The notes beneath the pieces were generated by a model. It was not told the origin of the DNA. It saw nothing but the letters and a program-made list of their open reading frames with translations, and made no database searches. Both the position numbers and the translations under genes were made by a program. From positions 16,802,001 to 16,866,000 of the forward strand of contig OY755178.1 of the NCBI GenBank assembly GCA_963576735.1: DNA of 64,000 nucleotides, in the 5' to 3' direction. Shown in pieces: positions 49,013-60,354 of this stretch (positions are counted from its first letter, which is position 1; each line of letters starts with the position of its first letter). Source of the stretch: Bedellia somnulentella (Eukaryota > Arthropoda > Insecta > Lepidoptera > Bedelliidae).

Positions 49013-49031
49013 TTTATTATTATTATTATTA
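49013..49031. repeat. (TTA)n microsatellite at the R4/Dong-type 5' junction
   Basis: TTTTATTATTATTATTATTA directly flanks the truncated 5' end and is the probable remnant of the target site. Confidence 0.75.
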
Positions 49032-49265
49032 CCTGCCTAAAAGTTTTTTCCTTCCTACCTTAAGTATTTTTTTCTATAAAACTTATCCAACACTAGTTTG
49101 ACTAGTTTGTTAAACCTTTATAAGGCAGTGGCCAAATAGTGGCCGCCATATTTTCAGCCTTACCTACCCTGAAAAAGAAGTGAAATACAATGAATTTTTG
49201 ATCATATGTATGCCTTATAAAGGGTTAAATCAATCAGGGTACCCATCACAAAAACCAATCATATG

Positions 49266-49500
49266 TAGTGTGTAGAGTAGGCTTAGAATACCACTAATCG
49301 CGGGTGGCTTACGAGGCGACTGAGGGTTTGGGGCTTTTTAAAAGTAGCTGTTGGACGATGTGGCTAAAATCCCATCACCAGCAATAATTCACTTTAAATT
49401 TTCCCCAATCAATTTCCAAAAGTGGCTGAGAATTTGGTAATTCCGATGCTCGGATAACCTCTTTTTAGGATTCATAACCCTGTATATATGTATGTATGTT
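49266..49500 (+). repeat. Family M copy, degenerate
   Basis: GTGTAGAGTAGGCTTAGAAT with many changes. Tail TATATATGTATGTATG. Tail-to-tail with 49553-49802. Confidence 0.7.
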
Positions 49501-49552
49501 ATGAAAATAATTTTGTATACCTATGATATTCATTGATTTAAATCCCAAAAAG

Positions 49553-49802
49553 ACATACATACATACATATACTCACGGCTATAAATCCCTAAAAGGGGTA
49601 GCCAGAGCTGAGATATTAGAAATTTCTCAGCCACTTTTGGAAGTTGAGTGGGGAAAAGATGGTAGAATAAAGTTTGTTGGTGATGGGTCTCCAACCGCAT
49701 CGCCTAAAAATCCCTTAAAAAGCCCCAATACCGTTAGTCGCCTCTTACGTACACCCACCGGAAGAAATGGGGTAGTGCTATTCTAAGCCGACACTACACA
49801 GC
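49553..49802 (-). repeat. Family M copy
   Basis: Complete and close to consensus. Followed at 49825-49905 by a weak scrap of another copy (AATCCCAAAAAGAGGTTGCC). Confidence 0.88.
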
Positions 49803-50105
49803 ATTATATGTATATGTATATTCATTGATTGAAATCCCAAAAAGAGGTTGCCCAAATTTTGGAATTAAAATCTCTTAAGCTTGTTTTGGAAGTTTAGAGA
49901 GTACATTTAACACACCTTACGTTGAATTAAAGTAATCAAAGTCGAGATTCATATCACCTTGTGAAACAATAAACCGAAGAGTGTGGCTTCTTTGTCTTGA
50001 AAGTTTTAATGAGTATAAGCTTTCATAGATAAACTTCGTTTAATAGCTGGTATAGATACCAAACGTTGCGTTTTAAGTTATCCCGGTACGTAAATGAAGA
50101 AAGTA

Positions 50106-50360
50106 CGTGTAGCGTCGTCTTAGAATAGCACTACCCCATTTCTTCCGGTGCCGGTGTGTGTACGTAAGAGGCGACTAACGGTATTGGGGCTTTTAAGGGA
50201 TTTTTGGGCGATGCGGTTGGAGACCCATCACCAACAACCTTTATTTTACCATCTTTTCCCCACTCAACTTTCCAAACGTGGCTGAGGAATTTCTAATTCC
50301 TTAGCTCTGGCTACCCCTTCTAGGGATTTAAAGCCGTGAGTATTTGTATGTATGTATGTA
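50106..50360 (+). repeat. Family M SINE-like copy, reference description
   Basis: About 250 bp. Head GTGTAGYGTCGKCTTAGAAT. Then CACTACCCCATTTCTTCCGG, TAAGAGGCGACTAACGGTAT, GGGCGATGCGGTTGGAGACC, CATCACCAACAACCTTTATT, CCCCACTCAACTTTCCAAA and GTGGCTGAGGAATTTC. The 3' stem-loop is CTACCCCTTCTAGGGATTTA, then AGCCGTGAG and a (TATG)n tail. GGTTGGAGACC resembles a tRNA B box (GGTTCGANNCC), so a pol III SINE origin is possible but unproven. No coding capacity. This copy has a GCCGGT duplication near 50148. Confidence 0.85.
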
Positions 50361-50526
50361 AATGAAGAAAATAAACAGATATTAATATATTAATAATTGC
50401 AGCGCATATAACTAACGATAATTTTTGAGAAAATAGCACACAAGTTAAAAATGTTGTTTAAATACGGAAAGTGTACATAGGCTATTTCTGCTATTAATTA
50501 TGTGTTTAAAATATATATTAAATCAA

Positions 50527-50712
50527 GGGAAGCAAACGTAATAGATCAGTGGGTAGAACACCGCTTATCGTGCAGAAGGTGATGGTGAAATCCCGAGTAC
50601 ACTGTCCAAGCAAAACGTGGGTACTCTGAACACCAGGAAAAAATGTCACTTGATGTTCAAAATAGTATTAGTACCTCTGCCAACCCCTTCGGGGATATAC
50701 GGTGTGAATGTT
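50527..50712 (+). repeat. SINE S2, internally deleted
   Basis: Head TCAGTGGGTAGAACACCGCT joins directly to GAGTACACTGTCCAAGCAAA. 3' end CTTCGGGGATATACGGTGTG. Confidence 0.75.
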
Positions 50713-50734
50713 TGAGTCTTGAGTCGTGTGGGGA

Positions 50735-51085
50735 AAATTTATCAAGGTGGTTAACGATGAGGGAAAACATTGTGAACCTTACATGGCTAAGTTGTACTTA
50801 GTCATCATGAGACAGTGTATTCAAACAAAGCGGCGATAGGCCTGCCTCCTATCACGTGAGTTAAATACACCGTCCACGCAACACGTGGATACTCTGAACT
50901 GAACAAAGTGCAAGCACGAGCCGTGTTTAAACTAGATATCGCGTGGGATAAAGCAGCCATCTCTTACGCACTTACTTAGTATCGTATACTGCCATCTAAT
51001 TCTAACCGTTATCGTGTCGATAAAATAGCGCTCGTGCTTGCTATACAGGTTACGATAATATTCCGCGATGTTCAGAAGTATTAGT
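50735..51085 (+). repeat. SINE S2, split by MITE-A
   Basis: From AAAATTTATCAAGGTGGTTA to ACGTGGATACTCTGAACTGA, then the MITE-A insertion (50910-51041), then GCGATGTTCAGAAGTATTAG. Confidence 0.75.
50910..51041. mobile_element. MITE-A copy nested in SINE S2
   Basis: Reference copy, 132 bp: terminal inverted repeat GCAAGCACGAGC/GCTCGTGCTTGC. The interior contains AAAGCAGCCATCTCTTACGC, TTAGTATCGTATACTGCCAT and CTAACCGTTATCGTGTCGAT. No ORF, so non-autonomous. Confidence 0.9.
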
Positions 51086-51481
51086 AAATGTTTAAACTCT
51101 TTTTTAATGCAAAGTTAAAATCAGAAAAAATAGTATCGCACCAGAGCGAAAGGATAAACCAAAGATACTTTACATGTTCAAAATCTATACATTTAAGTAA
51201 TTGCGTAAAGATAAAATAAAATAAGTACCCAATCCCCTACAATATAACAAATATTATACAGTCAACGGCCATTTTTAAGTCGCCATATTGGCACGCGAGC
51301 AGTATTTGCTCCATCTTCAATATCGGCTGTTTGCCTCGAGCGGTGTTCGCTGGGTCGCTGAATGTAGACCTATGTACTTGCGGATATGGCTGAAACTATG
51401 TTTATTTTATTAAGAAAGTATTGCAAGTATTACGTATAACTTTATGATATTTTTTACACTTACTCGCGCATTTATTTCTCA
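51086..51481. other. Unassigned spacer
   Basis: No recognised gene or repeat. Confidence 0.35.
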
Positions 51482-51822
51482 TCATACCTATATCCTCACA
51501 GCCCATATATGTTCCCACTAAGGGGCACGAGCCTACCCTATATAGGGCGATTTGGCCATAGTCCACCACGCCGGCTAATTGTGGGTTGGCAGACTAACGA
51601 CTACTAACGTAGTAGTAGCCGGGACCGACGGCTTAACGTGCCCTCCGAAGGACGGAATCATCTTAATTTTCGGATAATCAGGTGATTCAAGCCTGCAATA
51701 TCCTTCCAGACTGGGCTAAATCTTACAAATTAAATTTGTAAGGTTACCTCCCCACGGGGATCGAACCCTTGCCCTTCGTACTTGAAACCGAGCGCTTAAC
51801 CGCGAGACCACGGAGGCAGTCA
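51482..51822 (-). repeat. SINE S3, full-length copy
   Basis: Complement starts with the tRNA-like head GCCTCCGTGGTCTCGCGGTT and B box GGTTCGATCCCC. The body runs through CCCAGTCTGGAAGGATATTG and GTGGACTATGGCCAAATCGC to the 3' end GCCCCTTAGTGGGAACATAT, then ATGGGCTGTGAGGATATAGG. It shows where the copy at 3830/13977 was broken. Confidence 0.88.
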
Positions 51823-53244
51823 TACCTATATGAAAATATCAAATTACATATAAATGACACCCCAAACCTAAGAAGAAATAATCTATATTAATCGCACAAT
51901 AATTGCTCTCTGCGGGATTAAAACCTCTAATTCAGTAGTGCTTCTCCTCACCACTATCATAAAATATTGTGTTTGTTTTTATTTACCTTAATGTGGTGTG
52001 GTGGACTCAAGTAAAGTTCTAGTAAAATAAATGTTGCGGTTGTGAATTTATGATAGTAATCCCTGAGTGCCCAGTGAGTACGAGTGTCCTACCTATGAGT
52101 TTTATGGTAGTCCCTTAATGTATATTCTCATAACACAGTAATAAGTTATTATACTTACACACTGTGAAAGCTAGTTTCCACCATATATATGTGACCAATC
52201 TAAACGATTCAACCGTCTACATTATAGTGCTGTCACACGAAACATCTCGTCGCCTGATCGCCGTTTCACCCCCAACCCCCTCGACTAGAAAGGGGTGTTA
52301 AAACACCCGATATTGATGGGCCTATTGTTGCAACCGATTTAACGACGTTGCGCTTCTACAGACTGTTTCGCTGACGCGGCGCTGACGAGTGCTTTTCTAT
52401 GCGACCAGTTTGTACAGACCTCTGTGGATTACTCTAGATTTTGTTACGTCAGGAAATTGTTGGTTGCATTGAGTTGTAAACATTAAGACATATATATGAT
52501 CACTGCTATTATATCGATGAGAGGTAGAGCTGAAGACATCGGCCAACTTGGAACAGGTCAGCGCAATAGGCTAAAGCTCGATTCGAGTCTCTTGGTGGAG
52601 ACGTTTTAAGGAATGAGGGCCTAGCAAAATAGCATTTCATAAGCTATGCAGTGATATATTGTCCTCCTTAGCACTTAAGATACCGTCAAAGTGAAATAAA
52701 GTATTCTTATTACCCAAAGCCATTTATTTAAGATAGATAAATTTAGATAATTCATAATGAAAGATAATTACTACAAATTGTCCAAAAACATAGACCAAAG
52801 GCTCAATTTTGCTTTCGAAAGGTGAATTTTGAATTTTAATTCTATTTCAAAATGTTATTTGCTTCGTTATAGCGCTTATTCTTAAAGACCAAATGGTACT
52901 GGACCCAACATTCAACGTTACCGATGACAATATACTTTGTTGTCAGCACAATACGATTGAATTTGCTTTGTACGAGTTTACAAAGTGAATACTATTGCTA
53001 CCATTTGAGCATGGACGAACTATTTAGTGGAATAGTTTTTGTTAGACTTTTTTATTGATTTGTCTGTAATTCACTTATGGTGAACAAAGTCCTAGTAAGA
53101 CATTTTTAAAATATCAACATGTGTAGAGATTTTAATTATGATACCTTATAATTTTAGAAAGAAAGAAACACATTTTTTACGCCTACACACACTTATGAGT
53201 TTAAAGCTAACTATGCGGATCGTCCGTGCTGCACTTCTATACTC
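51823..53244. other. Unassigned intergenic DNA
   Basis: Includes a GC-richer stretch at 52240-52420 (CACCCCCAACCCCCTCGACT; GCTGACGCGGCGCTGACGAG) of unknown nature. No coding frame, RNA or known repeat recognised. Confidence 0.35.
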
Positions 53245-53515
53245 AAACTCGCGTTCGCCGTTCGGGGTTGGCAGCTGTACTAATACTTCCAAACATCACA
53301 TGATTTGGTCACCTTTTGTTCAGAGTACCCACATGACTAAGTTCAACTCTGCTACGTGGGTTTCCTCACGATTTTTTCGACCACCGTTAACAACCACGAT
53401 AAATTAACCACACATTATGTCTTTAGAAACTAATTAGTGTAGGCCCGACTCGGGATCTGAACCCTCATCGATTGCACGATATACGGTGTTCTACCCACTG
53501 AGCTATCACGGTTGC
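53245..53515 (-). repeat. SINE S2 copy
   Basis: Complement has the tRNA-like head (GTGATAGCTCAGTGGGTAGA). Middle parts are diverged and the 3' end is decayed. Confidence 0.75.
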
Positions 53516-53725
53516 ATCACTTTTATACTTGTAATTAAAATAAATTCCTACCTTGATATTTTTGAAATTAATTAACTAGATTGCTTTGAAATAGTACTTC
53601 TTCTTAGAAACTTACTTTGCGATAATACATTATACACTAGTGGTAAGAAACGTGACAACAATGAGCGAGTAGACTAGATGGCATAAGATACACAAAATAT
53701 TACTGCTTTCACATGTTTCCTGCCC

Positions 53726-53858
53726 GGCTAGTACGAGCGGTGTTTAAACTAGTTATCGCGTGGGATAAAGCAGCCACCTCTTACGCACTTACTTAGTATC
53801 GTATACTGCCATCTCATTCTAACCGTTATCGTGTCGATAAAATAGCGCTCGTGCTTGC
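53726..53858. mobile_element. MITE-A copy
   Basis: Left end altered (GGCTAGTACGAGC), right end intact (GCTCGTGCTTGC). Interior nearly identical to the 56091 copy. Confidence 0.87.
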
Positions 53859-54485
53859 ACTTCTGCAATGGCTTTTGATAACATTGAAGAGTAGCTCAAT
53901 ATTTTATATATAATCATGTACAATCATGAGATTATATATGTTTCTATATTTTTATTTGTAAGTTATATTAATGTTCTATTTATTTATTTTATTTGTTAGT
54001 TATATTAAGGTTATTAAATTAAATTAAAACATAAAATTAAAAAAAAAAACTAAATTATCTACACTACTACACTAATATATTTTTTAAAGTTGTCATCTCA
54101 ACTGATTATTTAATATCATGCTGTGTACACAGTTTTTTCGTATTATGTCCGAATATGTAATATTTTTTAAATTTTGTATACTAATGCTATGTCATAATAC
54201 TATTTGTGTGCCGAATAAATAAATAAATATATTAATTTGTCCCGCCCTTACATTGTAGAATCTAAGAACATTAACTTACACCTCTAACATACTAGTCGTG
54301 AACCCATTGCGCCTAGTCCATTATGCATAACGTCCATGGAATCGCAACAGTAATATTCAGAATGCCTGACGTATTGTTGCGCGTTCGGATGTACGGCCGA
54401 CATATTGCGATGTACCTTCGATTGCGCAATAAACGTACGCTGACTAGGTTTAGGTTTTAGGTAAATGAAACGTTACATTTTAGAT
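53859..54485. other. Unassigned AT-rich DNA
   Basis: Imperfect hairpin ATATAATCATGTACAATCAT near 53909, and a GAATAAATAAATAAATAT end near 54214 that may be a LINE tail. No gene. Confidence 0.35.
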
Positions 54486-54715
54486 GCTGTGTAGTGCCGG
54501 CTTAGAATAGCACCACCCCATTTCTTCCGGTGGGTGTACGTAAGAGGCGACTAACGGTATTGGGGCCTTCAAGGGAATTTTGGGCGATGCGGTTGGAGAC
54601 CCATCACCAACAACTTTTATTTCACCCCACTCAACTTTCCAAAGGTGGCTGAGGCATTTCTCATTCCTTAGCTCTGGCTACCCCTTCAAGGGATCTATAG
54701 CCGTGAGTATGTATA
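54486..54715 (+). repeat. Family M copy
   Basis: Missing the ACCATCTTTTC block. Tail short (GTATGTATATATT). Confidence 0.85.
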
Positions 54716-54827
54716 TATTTTAGATATATAACGGCTTTAGAAATTCAGGGATTAAGGTTTATACGTAAACTGTAGTTATAATGGTGTTTAAAATTCAGGA
54801 ATCAATTTTTAAAGTTAGATCGTAGTA

Positions 54828-55093
54828 GCTGTGTAGTGTTGGCTTAAAATGTGTGTAGTGTCGGTAAATAATTGCACTAACCTGTTTCTTCCCGCAGGTG
54901 CGGTAGGAGAAGACTAAGTGTTTTGGAGATTTTTAAGTGCTTATAAGGTGATGTGGATGGGGACCCATCACTAAGAACATTTTTACAATAATTTCCCCAC
55001 TAAACTTTCAAAAGTGACCGATGACTAATATTTACTTCTGAAGCTCTGATCAACTTTTTTTTTGCATTTATAGCCGTCAGTATAAGTATGTAC
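54828..55093 (+). repeat. Family M copy, degenerate with doubled head
   Basis: GTGTAGTGTTGGCTTAAAAT then GTGTGTAGTGTCGG. The rest is strongly mutated. Confidence 0.65.
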
Positions 55094-55320
55094 TTTTTTG
55101 AAGTCACGTTAACGTTCTTGTCACGGTCATTTTCGGATATGGAAAACCTAAATTGCTGATTTTAAATTGCTTCATGAATATACACTACGCTAAAATCTAT
55201 GAACTATCACACAATCGGTCTCACATTCTAAATGTTTCTTTTGTCTTTTGTATGTTAAAATTGTAAAACTAATTAGTTATTGATATTCCATAATTGAAAA
55301 TGCCTATAGTAAAAAAAAAT

Positions 55321-55426
55321 CTTTTCCCCACTCAAATTTCCAAAAGTGGCTGAGGAATTTCTAATTCTTTAGCTCTGGCTACCCCTTCCTGGGATTTATA
55401 GCCGTGAGTATATGTATGTATGTATG
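55321..55426 (+). repeat. Family M 3' half
   Basis: From CTTTTCCCCACTCAAATTTC to a good (TATG)n tail. 5'-truncated, as expected for a retrotransposed SINE. Confidence 0.8.
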
Positions 55427-55680
55427 AAAATGCCTATATAAAAATCGGAGGAAAATCGTTGATTGTATACAACCAAAAGTCAGAAGTAAACAGCTGAAAG
55501 ATCGGAAGACGTTGCAAATTAAAAAACAATACGTTTATTTCCATTTCACGAAAACAACGAAAATTGCTCAAGCAAAAACAAAACGGAACGTTTGTGCACT
55601 TTAGGTCTGGCGGATTCCTTACTGGTACCTTAGGGTTGTGGCAGTAAGGAAGATATATATGTTCCTTTTTTCTGTGTTAA

Positions 55681-55831
55681 GCGAAATACACACTAAGCCC
55701 GCCGGGCTGCCGACACATTCCGGCGGCCTGTATGAAAAGAATCATGACTAACCTATGTATGAAATTAATATAAAACTAGATATGTCGCAAACTATGTCGG
55801 CGGCCCGGCGGGCTCAATGTATACATTGCGC
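55681..55831. mobile_element. piggyBac-type MITE with TTAA target sites
   Basis: A 151-bp element with TTAA at 55677-55680 and 55832-55835. TIRs of about 37 bp begin GCGAAATACACAC/GCGCAATGTATAC and share the GC-rich block GCCCGCCGGGCTGCCGACA (one mismatch to its partner). No coding region. TTAA target duplication is the hallmark of piggyBac; the superfamily is inferred from that alone. Confidence 0.7.
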
Positions 55832-56090
55832 TTAAAACTTATAAGAAATCGCTACAATGTTGTTTGTTTATTATGATTCATAACTTTGTTGCATTTTATT
55901 TTTAGGTAATTTTTGCTATTCATATTGGGTAAGAATGCTGAAAATGTGACTTATAGTTGATAATAAAATGCATCCAGATGTGTTAGTGTTGATTGTATGT
56001 TGATAGATACATTTTAAATGTTGGCAAATAATCCCAAAACCTTGTTGAAGTTGTATTCTTTCATTGAAAACCCATTTTAGAACCAGAAGG

Positions 56091-56222
56091 GCAAGCACGA
56101 GCGGTGTTTAAACTAGTTATCGCGTGCGATAAAGCAGCCATCTCTTACGCACTTACTTAGTATCGTATACTGCCATCTCATTCTAACCGTTATCGTGTCA
56201 ATAAAATAGCGCTCGTGCTTGC
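56091..56222. mobile_element. MITE-A copy
   Basis: Both TIRs intact, possibly extended by AGG/CCT. Very close to 50910-51041. Confidence 0.9.
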
Positions 56223-58033
56223 CCTACAGTTGTCTATTCAGAGTTATAATAAAGAAGCAGAGCGGAGAAAAAGAGTAATATCTAAAAAAATGGAATTATA
56301 ATTATTCTTTTTCTGGTTTCTAAAGACATCATTTAATAAAGTGTATTGGGGACTATCACCAAAGATCCCTATTTCTCATTTTCCCCCCCAACTTCCAGTA
56401 AGAGCAATTATTCTTATTTCGATAGTTTGGCTCCTTATCTTAACAATTAAACCTATTGCAATATAGGGTATTAGGATTAGGTATGTTGAAACGAAATGTG
56501 TGTGAAAGAGACAGAGAGAGAGACAGAGACAGAGAAGTCTCGCCGTATGAAATAGTCAAAGGAAGACAGAGATGGAAACATGTAAACAAATTCAATACTG
56601 GCGTAATCTGCGTAATGTTTACTCGTTATTTTCTTCCATTTCAGCATCCTCTTCCTCATCCTCATCCTCTTCCTCTTAGTTTGCCAGAATCCTCTTCCTC
56701 ATAACAAGTTCCTCAACAACTCTTGTCTGTATAATTATGAGAACTAATGTGCAATAAACCACCAAGAATATAAAGCAGTCAATTCTGAAGTACGATCAGG
56801 CTCGAATCCAATAGTAATGTTTGTGTTCCTCGTATTTTTTCTCGTAAACGGTAGTTTGTACGTTGTTTTATTACTGTTTGCTTTTAGGCACGATTTTATA
56901 GGATCGCAGTTCGCAATTATTTGCCTGGCAGGCTTTTTAGGACGTCGCAAATATCCTTAAAGTAAATAAGAAAACGCGATTGCTAAGCAGATTACTTTAA
57001 TATGCCAATTACTGTAACTTTTGAACAAAAGTTTGCATGCGATGTTGCATATAAAAACCTTATGTTTGAGTTTGTAAAATTGACATAAGAAAATTGAAGT
57101 AGTCTTTTTTGACAATGTTACGAGCCGTGAACCCAAGTTACTAACTACTTGCTTCTGCTGAATTAGCAGACAAATGAGCTTTTTTTATAATGAGCTCTAT
57201 GCCTATATGTGCCTCGTTTTTCAGTCTTTCATACATTACATACATAAATATAACCACACAGACTTCTTAAATTGAGCGGTTAAAGACGGCATATTTAAGA
57301 AGGCTGGTGATGCCTTCATGGTTCCAAATTCATTTCATAAGTTCTAAAATCCTCAGTTGTCCCTTACGCAACCTGCGGGCAGAAACGTGTCAGTGCTATT
57401 CTATAGCGATACATCCCTGCGTCTTTCATCCATGACAATTCATTACATGACATAAAAAATAGGTAGAAATAAGTGATTTTAATTACCAGCTCCATTGCTC
57501 ATTGACTATGAATTTTGTTGGGCTTGTTAAGAGAAGAGGGGAGGAGAATTTTCAAATTCTCAATTAATACGGCTTGTTAAATGAAATCCAGTTCCAGCTA
57601 AAACTAATTATAACTTCCTTCCAGAGTCCGATAAAAAATCAAAGCCAAGATACTTTGACTTGTCAGACGTGAATTTTAAACGGCAGGAGTCACTAATTAC
57701 CGCCAAATTTCAAAAACGAATTATTCCTAAATTAACTTTGGGGTATTTCCAAGAATTTTATATTCTTTTTCAATTTGGCCTTAAAATCTATTAGCGGAGC
57801 AATTTATCTTTTCACGTGATTATATAAAAATTTGTTCATTGCATATTACAAGAATATTGGGTTTTGTATGGAGTTACGACCGGCGCACAGTGTAACGAAT
57901 GTATTGGGAAATCGTTTAAAAATCATAAGTCCGTTATAAGTGCATATTTTAATTTGTAACTTTTATGGTCTCTTCTATTAATATTCCTCTACGTGTTTTA
58001 CAAAATAAGAAAAAAAAACAGTTCATTTAAAAT
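56223..58033. other. Unassigned intergenic DNA
   Basis: Contains GAGA/CAGA-rich low-complexity sequence at 56507-56545 and (CTCTTCCTCATC)-like repeats at 56645-56702. No supported gene. Confidence 0.35.
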
Positions 58034-58358
58034 CTAAAAAAAAAAAAAACAATCACTATCCGATGCAAGAGATTCTTCAGTCGATGAAGCACTTGACATT
58101 GATATATTTACATTTTCACTATTCTCGATGTAAGCCTCGACATTTTTACAAAATTTCCGGTTATTGGAAGTTATTTTTCGAAACTTAGCAATACCCGGAT
58201 CAGATGTTAGGAGGAGTGCCTTCATGATATCCATGTTGGTATTCACGCGTGAAGTTTTTCGAGTGTGATGTTCGCGTATACGTCTAAAATCTTTGTGTCT
58301 GCACTCCAAGGCTTCTTCTTGAGAAAACAAGACTTGTAAGTAACTTTCGACGTACTCC
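58034..58358 (-). CDS. Possible terminal exon of an unrecognised protein
   Basis: A complement acceptor TTTTTTTAG precedes GGAGTACGTCG at 58358, and the frame then stays open to a stop at 58034. It encodes EYVESYLQVLFSQEEALECR, a basic segment (RRIREHHTRKTSR), MKALLLTSDPGIAKFRK and an acidic Ser/Glu-rich end (SSASSTEESLASDSD). The last codons run into a T-run, giving a poly-Phe end, which is suspicious. No family was recognised. It could be a host gene exon or a DNA-transposon remnant. No upstream exon was identified. Confidence 0.3.
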
Positions 58359-58679
58359 CTAAAAAAATTAAAAACTATTGTTTCGGCAAGATTCGGCAAA
58401 CAAACGTTATGTAATATAAATGTTAGTTAGTATTCCTACACGTATAAAAAAAAATAAGAAGGTATAATGAGGTGTTTTTTTTTAAAGTTTCGATGAAGTT
58501 ATAAGAGTCCTCTTTTTTTACCAATGTTTATAAAAGGGCGTGTACTCACCCATGGTAACTGATATTTTAACAAATAACTAGATCAAAGCACTGGGCACTA
58601 ATATAGTATTGTTAAGAAATTGCGATATTCGTAAACTGTAAACACAAAACTGCGCACTAAGCAACGTTCAACAGCTTGT

Positions 58680-59910
58680 CTATTTTGATCAAAATCAAAA
58701 TCAAAATCAAAATCAATTTTATTTGCGTAAATGTGGTACAATTAAGATGTTGCATTATTACAATTGGTCCATCACATTTAACTATGTATGCTAGCATGCA
58801 AATATTTACATTAAAAAAAATTTACAATAAATTTATTAGCTATATTAATTTAATTTAAAAAGCCGCGAATTTCAAATCATATTATTATTCTGAAAAAAAA
58901 TCATTGAGTTCATAAAAACATTTCTCTACCAGCCATTTTTTTAGCTCACGTTTCAGTAAATTGAGTCTTAGAGTTTTAAATTCTCTTGGTATCTTATTAT
59001 AGATCCTAGCTATCATTACATTGCAATTTCGTTTTCCCAAAGCAGTACCCGCGGTTGGAACTATAAGTTTAAATGGATCCAATGAATGTTGTCTAGTATT
59101 ACTGGGGTAACATGCAAAAAGATCATTATTTTGTCTCACAAACAAACAAGCTTCATAAATATAGAGGCAGGTGAGGGTCAATACTTTTAATTCTTTGAAC
59201 CAAGGGCGACAAGAATCCCAAGGATAAATCCTACATATGGCTCTTATACATTTCTTTTGTACAATAAATAGTTTAGGAATATGTATAGAGTTGCCCCAAA
59301 TAATAATACCATATCTTAACAATGACGCTACATATCCATGGTATGCTAGCAGTGCTGTGCTTTGGTTAACAGTTACTGACAATCTATAAAGAGCGAAGAC
59401 TATTATCTATTTGATCTTTCCAAGATAGATTATTATCAAAAATAATACCTAAAAAAGTGGCACTGTTTTTTCCATGAACTTTGGCACCTTCGCAAAATAT
59501 TTCTAACTCTGGCTTGGGTCGAAGTCTGTTGAAAAATCTTATATAACATGTTTTGTCCAGATTAATATGTAAATTATTATTTTTCACCCATGTCAAAATT
59601 GAATCAATAGTATAGTTAATGTCACGTTCAAAATTAATGTCATTCTTAAAGCTAATTGTAACTGAAATGTCATCTGCGTATAAATTACATGTATGTTCGG
59701 TTATTTCCGGTAAGTCATTTATATAAATCAAAAATAATAATGGTCCTAATATGCTTCCCTGCGGTACACCGAATCTGTTTATTTGCGTGCTAGATCTATA
59801 ATTAGTAGCGCTCTGTTTTGTACGCTTTGAAATTTCTACATATTGTTTCCTATCACGTAAATATGAATTTATAGTTTTAGTCAATGTCACCGAAGAGGGT
59901 ACTTTGAAGT
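58680..59910 (-). pseudogene. CR1-like LINE 3' half, frameshifted
   Basis: Two open segments, 59384-59890 and 58885-59382, form the RT C-terminal half, broken by a frameshift near 59383. The first has GVPQGSILGPLLFLIYINDL and CNLYADDISV (YADD). The second has LLRYGIIIWGNSIHIPKLF and VQKKCIRAICRIYPWDSCRP, very like LINE B. The 3' tail is (TTTTGA)n (58684-58710, complement). 5'-truncated inside the RT. Inactive. Confidence 0.85.
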
Positions 59911-60039
59911 AATTTTTTGAACACCTACTAAATAATAAATTGTTTTGGTGTTGCCATTAGGTAGTCTAGATTCTACCTAATGATTTACCATGCCAAACAT
60001 ATGATTAATAAATAATGTATTAAAATATTTTTGTATATG

Positions 60040-60115
60040 GGACGTCACACTGTGCGGCGGACGATCCCCGAAGGGATGGCAGAGTATCTAATACTTCTGA
60101 ACATTACGTGACGTT
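60040..60115 (-). repeat. SINE S2, 3' end
   Basis: GCGGACGATCCCCGAAGGGA then TTCTGAACATTACGTGACG: only the terminal stem-loop part remains. Confidence 0.65.
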
Positions 60116-60354
60116 TTTGGCACTTCATTTATATAAATGTAAGATGATTTGTAACATTTTCACTTCGTATACAAAAATACAATGCGCAGTAATAAATAAA
60201 TAATAAATATACGGACATATTAGACACAAATCAAACTAGCCCCAAACTAAGTAGGACTTGTATTATGGGATACTAACTTAACAATGTATTTAAAATATAG
60301 AACACATATAAATAACATACAAGAGTAAGAAACAATCACTTATGTTCATCACAT
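60116..60354. other. Unassigned spacer
   Basis: No recognised element. Confidence 0.3.

Noticed and set aside
56456..56704. Arg/Asp-rich and Pro/Leu-rich frame
   Set aside because: Made by GAGACA and CTCTTCCTCAT low-complexity repeats.
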